A stretch of 13,491 nucleotides of DNA from JBCCAG01 sp050331115 (GTDB taxonomy: Bacteria; Cyanobacteriota; Cyanobacteriia; CAKZMO01): the NCBI GenBank assembly GCA_050331115.1, contig JBHJHD010000126.1:1-13491 (forward strand). The letters run 5' to 3'. Each line of letters starts with the position of its first letter. Position 1 is the stretch's first letter. The translations under genes were made by a program, and so were the position numbers. The notes beneath the pieces were generated by a model. It searched no databases. It saw only the letters and a program-made list of their open reading frames with translations, and was not told where the DNA came from. Positions 13,366 through 13,491 of this stretch are shown in pieces.

Positions 13366-13491
13366 CTAGACCACAAACTGCTCGAGGCGGGAGAGCGACC
13401 CAAGGGCCAGACGAATGGCAAAGCGCTCCTGGTGATTGCCGGTGAAGTAGGGCAGCTGGATGAAGCTGTCCTGCTGCTGCGCCTGCACCGC
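13366..13491 (-). CDS. C-terminus of a DUF1822-like protein, cut by window edge
   Basis: Forty-one codons and a TAG are visible. AVQAQQQDSFIQLPYFTGNH then QERFAIRLALGSLSRLEQFV match the usual end of cyanobacterial DUF1822 proteins, where a Leu-Pro, a short glycine loop, a Glu-x-Phe strand and a final hydrophobic strand with Glu-x-Phe-Val-Val close the chain. The function of DUF1822 is unknown. From memory, such genes often sit directly before CHASE2/CHAT genes in cyanobacteria, sometimes with a sigma factor gene further upstream; that is not visible here. The reading frame is open to the window edge. Evidence is limited to the short tail, hence moderate confidence. Confidence 0.6.
   Translation of the reverse strand, partial: AVQAQQQDSFIQLPYFTGNHQERFAIRLALGSLSRLEQFVV

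Noticed and set aside
13344..13421. A longer N-terminus (26 more residues) for the CHAT-CHASE2 protein
   Set aside because: It would overlap the coding end of the DUF1822-like gene by more than 50 bp, while the ATG at 13343 fits the family start and leaves a normal 22-bp gap.

Overview
The window reads as chromosomal DNA from a cyanobacterium. The palindrome GCGATCGC (HIP1) recurs at more than a dozen places, for example near 709, 1390 (two overlapping copies), 3556, 6181, 7426, 9998, 10241, 11078 and 12781. The protein families point the same way: paired Uma2-type proteins, a CHAT-CHASE2 membrane protein, a DUF1822-like tail, and an SLH-domain protein beginning MFSDI. GC content is moderately high. 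I cannot name a genus. This is inference from sequence signatures, since no search was run.

Layout. (1) 1-1412 has no intact gene. It holds two decayed minus-strand genes (209-447, a helix-turn-helix regulator with a stop and a frameshift; 472-694, an unrecognised gene broken by a 25-bp palindromic insert), followed by repeat-rich DNA with several hairpins. (2) 1413-3017, minus strand, is a compact run of three genes: a Uma2-family protein with an apparent internal deletion, an intact-looking Uma2-family protein whose start overlaps its stop by 4 bp, and a small unknown protein. (3) 3325-4962, plus strand, is a GMC-family FAD oxidoreductase. (4) 5051-6821 holds a possible TetR tail fragment (plus) facing two minus-strand GNAT acetyltransferase genes; the downstream one fuses two GNAT domains. 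(5) 6912-8694 holds a glutathione S-transferase (plus), an SlyD-type peptidyl-prolyl isomerase (minus) and an unknown 146-residue protein (plus). (6) 8917-13491, minus strand, appears to be a functional block in the order DUF1822-like C-terminus (cut by the window edge), CHAT-CHASE2 membrane protein, a short WD40 remnant, then an SLH protein fused to a serine beta-lactamase/DD-peptidase-like domain.

The most interesting part is region 6. The CHAT-CHASE2 protein has a caspase-like His/Cys pair (H227, C270) on the cytoplasmic side, joined through one membrane helix to an extracytoplasmic CHASE2 sensor and then three more helices. A plausible model (inference) is a sensor that converts an envelope signal into proteolysis. 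Its neighbours are a protein of unknown function upstream and an SLH/serine-hydrolase protein downstream that oddly has no signal peptide. Whether these genes act together is not shown by the sequence; shared strand and the 22-bp spacing of the first two are the only direct support.

Short in-place duplications recur: a 12-bp unit three times in the GNAT fusion, an 18-bp unit twice in the SLH gene, and a 14-bp unit twice after the CHAT-CHASE2 gene. Together with four decayed genes or fragments they suggest a locus that tolerates rearrangement.
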